From Candidatus Kuenenbacteria bacterium (GTDB lineage: Bacteria > Patescibacteriota > Patescibacteriia > UBA2591 > PGYQ01), in contig JACQWZ010000005.1 of the NCBI GenBank assembly GCA_016209005.1, positions 1 to 7,332 of the forward strand: 7,332 nt of DNA, written 5' to 3'. The notes under the pieces were generated by a model. That model ran no database searches. It was not told the origin of the DNA and saw only the letters and a program-made list of their open reading frames with translations. Positions 5,224 through 7,332 of this stretch are shown piece after piece. A program made the position numbers and the translations under genes. Every line of letters begins with the position of its first letter. Position 1 is the first letter of the stretch.

Positions 5224-5853
5224 ATGAAAAAATTTATTTTATTTAATCTTTTTTTAGCCGGGTTTATTCTTATTTTTTTAGGAGGGTGCGCTAAAAAAGA
5301 GGAGGAAAAAAATATGTTAAAAATAATGTCTGAAAAACAGGTCTTGTTAATCATTGCTTTTGACGGATATCAAGACAAGGAATATGAAGATACAAGAGTG
5401 GAGTTAGAATCAAGTGGCGTTAAAATAATGTTGGCTAGTAATTCTAAGGGTATGGCCCATGGAAGTCTTGGTGGCAGTATTAATGTCAATCTTTTGATTT
5501 CTGAAGTTAAAGCGGATCAATATGACGCGATTATTTTTATTGGCGGGCCAGGCGCTGCTGTAGCCTTTCAAAAAAATTCAGAAGCGCATCGTTTGGCGAA
5601 AGAAGCGATTTCTCAAAATAAAATTTTGGCGGCAATTTGTATTGGCCCGACTATTTTAGCTAAAGCTGGAGTTTTAAAAAATAAAAAAGCGACAGTTTGG
5701 TCAAGTCTTATGGACAAAAGTCCAATAGAAATTTTAAAACAAAATGGCGCGGAATATGTGGACCAAAATGTAGTTGTTGATGGAAAAATTATTACTGCCA
5801 ATGGACCAAGCGCAGCCAAAGATTTTGGTAAAACAATTGTTAAGAAATTATAA
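5224..5853 (+). CDS. DJ-1/PfpI-family lipoprotein
   Basis: The 209-aa product begins with a lipoprotein signal: MKK, a hydrophobic core, and lipobox L19-G20-G21-C22, so Cys22 is probably lipidated and the protein anchored outside the membrane. Residues 38-209 form a DJ-1/PfpI (type-1 glutamine amidotransferase-like) domain: VLLIIAFDGYQ, an acidic DKEYEDTR segment that supplies the conserved Glu, IIFIGGPGA (103-111), and the nucleophile elbow AAICIGPT with Cys139. Ile140 replaces the His of PfpI proteases, as in the DJ-1/YajL branch, so protease activity is doubtful; deglycase, chaperone or stress roles have been proposed for relatives. The ATG at 5224 lacks a Shine-Dalgarno, whereas an internal ATG at 5314 (Met31) is preceded by a perfect AGGAGG, so a shorter cytosolic form is possible. 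A MITE lies 10 bp after the stop. Confidence 0.88.
   Translation: MKKFILFNLFLAGFILIFLGGCAKKEEEKNMLKIMSEKQVLLIIAFDGYQDKEYEDTRVELESSGVKIMLASNSKGMAHGSLGGSINVNLLISEVKADQYDAIIFIGGPGAAVAFQKNSEAHRLAKEAISQNKILAAICIGPTILAKAGVLKNKKATVWSSLMDKSPIEILKQNGAEYVDQNVVVDGKIITANGPSAAKDFGKTIVKKL
5300..5316 (+). promoter_or_regulatory. Internal Shine-Dalgarno and possible second start
   Basis: AGGAGG (5300-5305) stands 8 nt before an in-frame ATG (5314-5316), the best ribosome site in the window. Starting there would give a 179-aa protein lacking the signal peptide and lipid-anchor Cys but keeping the whole DJ-1 domain. The site falls in codons for Lys-Glu-Glu-Glu after the lipobox, so it may be coincidental. Confidence 0.4.
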
Positions 5854-5863
5854 ATTTTAAATT

Positions 5864-5979
5864 CAGGACTTACGCAGTTTAATCAAAAAATGGCTAAAGT
5901 TAGCGAAAATTGAATTTTTGTTAATTTTTTATTTTTAGCTAATATTAGCCAAATGCACATTAATAGTGCGTAACTCCTG
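5864..5979 (+). mobile_element. 116-bp MITE-like palindromic element, copy A
   Basis: The ends CAGGACTTACGCA (5864-5876) and TGCGTAACTCCTG (5967-5979) are inverted repeats with one mismatch. Inside, TGGCTAAAGTTAGC (5891-5904) and GCTAATATTAGCCA (5938-5951) extend the symmetry, giving two roughly 41-bp arms around a 33-bp AT loop. AAATT flanks both ends directly (5859-5863 and 5980-5984), which fits a 5-bp target duplication; were it part of the inverted repeat, the right flank would read AATTT. There is no coding capacity, so a transposase elsewhere would be needed. An inverted copy at 7210-7325 differs at one base. It sits just after the DJ-1 stop and 33 bp before the phospholipase D-like gene. 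The parent transposon family is not identified. Confidence 0.85.
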
Positions 5980-6012
5980 AAATTATAGATTATAAATTGA
6001 GTTGCTGAACAA

Positions 6013-7104
6013 ATGAAAAAAGTAAAAAAGAATATAAAAAATTTTATAAAACAAATAGATTTTAAAAAAGTTGCGATATTTGTTTTAGCTTTGGTAATTT
6101 TAAGTTTGCCTTTTGCTATTGAATATTTTAAATCGTCGCAGCGAATAATTTTAAAACCTTCTTCGGCGAAACAAATTTTATTTGTTTTGCCAGACGAAAA
6201 AGAAACACCTGTTTTAAAAGAAATTGAAAAAGCCCAAAAATCAATTGATTTAGAAATGTATCTTTTATCTAATAAAAAAATTATTCAAGCCTTAAAAAAC
6301 GCGAAAAAACGAGGGGTGGAAATAAAAATAATTTTAGAAAAAAATCCTTACAATTTAGAATGGTTTAATAAAAAAATTTTTAAAGAACTCAAAGAAATTG
6401 GAATGCAAACCAAGTGGAGCAATCCAGAATTTAGCCTTACTCATAGCAAGTTTATGATTATTGACGATCAGGTTGTCATTATTATGACGTGCAATTTTAC
6501 TTATTCTGGATTTAACGCAAGTCGTGATTTTGGTTTAATTAATTTTGATTCAAATGACGTGGCGGAAATAAAAAAATTATTTGAGGCCGATTGGCAAAAT
6601 GAATCATTTGTTTCTTCTCGTCAAGATTTAGTTATTAGTCCGATCAATTCTCGTTCTAAATTGGAAAGTATAATTAAAAACGCTAAATCAGAAATTTTAA
6701 TTGCGGGTGAAATAATGAATGATCAAAGGATACAAGATTTTTTAAGCAAGGCTCGAAAAAGAGGAGTGGAAGTCAAAATTCTTTTAGCTGACATTAAAGA
6801 TAGTGAAATAAATCAAGAGGCTGGAAAATATTTTCAAGCGCGAAATATGCAAGTGAAATATTTGAAAAAACCATTTTTGCATGCTAAAATTATCATAGTG
6901 GACAATGAAATTTTATATTTAGGATCAATTAATTTTTCTTCTTCATCTATGGACGAAAACCGGGAATTGGGAATTTTGTTAGCAAACCCCATTAGAAAAG
7001 AAATGGGATCTCAACCATCCCGAGGAGTGGGACTTTCTAATGGAGTAAATAAAAATTTAATTCAGCAAGTGAGAGAAATTTTTGAAAGGGATTGGGGAAA
7101 TTAG
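6013..7104 (+). CDS. Membrane-anchored phospholipase D-like protein (two HKD motifs)
   Basis: The 363-aa protein has a basic N-terminus, one transmembrane segment (about 20-37) and two phospholipase D domains. HKD1 is H144-x-K146-x4-D151 with N161 in MTCNFTYSG; HKD2 is H290-x-K292-x4-D297 with N307 in LGSINFSSSS. PLD-superfamily enzymes form a phospho-His intermediate on phosphodiesters: lipids in cardiolipin-synthase-like members, DNA in Nuc-like ones. The presumed extracytoplasmic location and short spacing suit a surface nuclease or phosphodiesterase, but the substrate is not readable. The halves are internal duplicates: G174 to W194 (20 residues) corresponds to G320 to W361 (41 residues), exposing a 21-residue insertion around 326-347 made by a palindromic DNA segment. 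Start is ATG 6013 giving MKKVKKN; there is no Shine-Dalgarno. Two inverted MITEs flank the gene. Confidence 0.9.
   Translation: MKKVKKNIKNFIKQIDFKKVAIFVLALVILSLPFAIEYFKSSQRIILKPSSAKQILFVLPDEKETPVLKEIEKAQKSIDLEMYLLSNKKIIQALKNAKKRGVEIKIILEKNPYNLEWFNKKIFKELKEIGMQTKWSNPEFSLTHSKFMIIDDQVVIIMTCNFTYSGFNASRDFGLINFDSNDVAEIKKLFEADWQNESFVSSRQDLVISPINSRSKLESIIKNAKSEILIAGEIMNDQRIQDFLSKARKRGVEVKILLADIKDSEINQEAGKYFQARNMQVKYLKKPFLHAKIIIVDNEILYLGSINFSSSSMDENRELGILLANPIRKEMGSQPSRGVGLSNGVNKNLIQQVREIFERDWGN
6987..7050. repeat. In-frame palindromic insertion within the PLD gene
   Basis: CCATTAGAAAAG (6989-7000) pairs with CTTTCTAATGG (7033-7043) save one bulged A, and GGGAT (7005-7009) pairs with ATCCC (7017-7021) inside. 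The segment is richer in G and C than the rest of the gene and encodes a Gly/Ser/Pro-containing stretch (residues 327-345) absent from the matching place in the first half of the protein. The extra length is 63 nt, so the frame is kept. It resembles in principle the Rickettsia palindromic elements that insert inside genes; the family here is unknown. Confidence 0.7.
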
Positions 7105-7105
7105 A

Positions 7106-7133
7106 TAGAATATAGAATGTAGAATATGGAATG
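7106..7133. repeat. Heptad array TAGAATA/TAGAATG after the PLD gene
   Basis: Units are TAGAATA (7106-7112), TAGAATG (7113-7119), TAGAATA (7120-7126) and TGGAATG (7127-7133), starting one base after the stop codon. They have the same unit length as the arrays at 238-265 and 346-373 but a different sequence. Confidence 0.75.
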
Positions 7134-7150
7134 TAAAAAAATATTTAATC

Positions 7151-7163
7151 GGGGACTGTCCCC
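7151..7163. repeat. GGGGAC-T-GTCCCC palindrome
   Basis: This perfect 13-bp palindrome is a GC island in AT-rich DNA 46 bp after the PLD stop. No T-run follows, so it is not a typical terminator. GGGGACTGTCCCC-type words recur in intergenic regions of various bacteria, so it may be a repeat remnant. Confidence 0.5.
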
Positions 7164-7209
7164 AGAAAATGACAGCTGAAAAACCGCATAGTTGAAGAAA
7201 TTAGAAATT

Positions 7210-7325
7210 CAGGAGTTACGCACTATTAATGTGCATTTGGCTAATATTAGCTAAAAATGAAAAATTAACAAAAATTCAATTTTCGCTAACTTTAGCCATT
7301 TTTTGATTAAACTGCGTAAGTCCTG
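7210..7325 (-). mobile_element. 116-bp MITE-like palindromic element, copy B (inverted)
   Basis: Its reverse complement matches copy A (5864-5979) at 115 of 116 positions; the only difference is G7259 here against T5930 (expected A) there. It too is flanked by direct AAATT (7205-7209 and 7326-7330). Identical length, near-perfect identity and matching flanks indicate recent transposition or ongoing sequence exchange between the copies. It ends seven bases before the window edge, so what lies beyond is unknown. Confidence 0.88.
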
Positions 7326-7332
7326 AAATTCA

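Noticed and set aside
5613..5819. Minus-strand open frame inside the DJ-1 gene
   Set aside because: It is antisense to the conserved nucleophile region of the DJ-1 domain and has no independent support.
5859..7330. Calling the MITE-flanked segment a proven composite transposon
   Set aside because: No transposase is present and each MITE has its own AAATT flanks, so two independent insertions explain the data equally well.
1..7332. UGA recoding as in some candidate-phylum bacteria
   Set aside because: All six genes read through without in-frame UGA and use TGG for tryptophan, so the standard bacterial code suffices.

Overview
This window is AT-rich bacterial chromosome with tightly spaced housekeeping and envelope genes, all on the + strand, separated by repeat-filled intergenic DNA. 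The style suggests a small-genome lineage, most likely Patescibacteria/CPR (Parcubacteria-like). The signs are A/T-saturated codon use, frequent absence of Shine-Dalgarno sites, heptad/octad AT repeats between genes, and GTCATTCCGACCG- and GTCATTGCGAG-type palindromic repeats. This placement is an inference from style; no marker gene in the window fixes it. Stops are TAA or TAG and all Trp codons are TGG, so nothing indicates UGA recoding.

Layout: 1-449 holds a promoter and a ribosomal protein L10 leader RNA with a transcription attenuator, followed by rplJ (450-974). A 485-bp gap (975-1459) filled with nested inverted repeats precedes rplL (1460-1882), which ends at an intrinsic terminator. 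A 312-bp repeat-bearing gap leads to murA (2195-3445). Then come a polysaccharide/lipid flippase-like membrane protein (3622-5073), a DJ-1/PfpI-family lipoprotein (5224-5853) and a membrane-anchored two-HKD phospholipase D-like protein (6013-7104). The phospholipase D gene lies between two inverted, 115/116-identical copies of a 116-bp MITE-like element (5864-5979 and 7210-7325).

Functional grouping: rplJ and rplL supply the ribosomal stalk (L10 with L12 dimers) and look autoregulated through the leader. MurA makes the first committed peptidoglycan intermediate, and the flippase probably exports an undecaprenyl-linked glycan. The last two genes encode proteins predicted to face outside the cytoplasm.

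The points most worth a second look are: (1) the L10 attenuator, where the L10-binding core can pair over 11 bp with the 5' arm of a terminator; (2) a 21-codon, in-frame palindromic insertion in the phospholipase D gene, measured by comparing its two duplicated halves; (3) the near-identical inverted MITEs around that gene; (4) arrays of 7-8 bp tandem repeats in most of the gaps.
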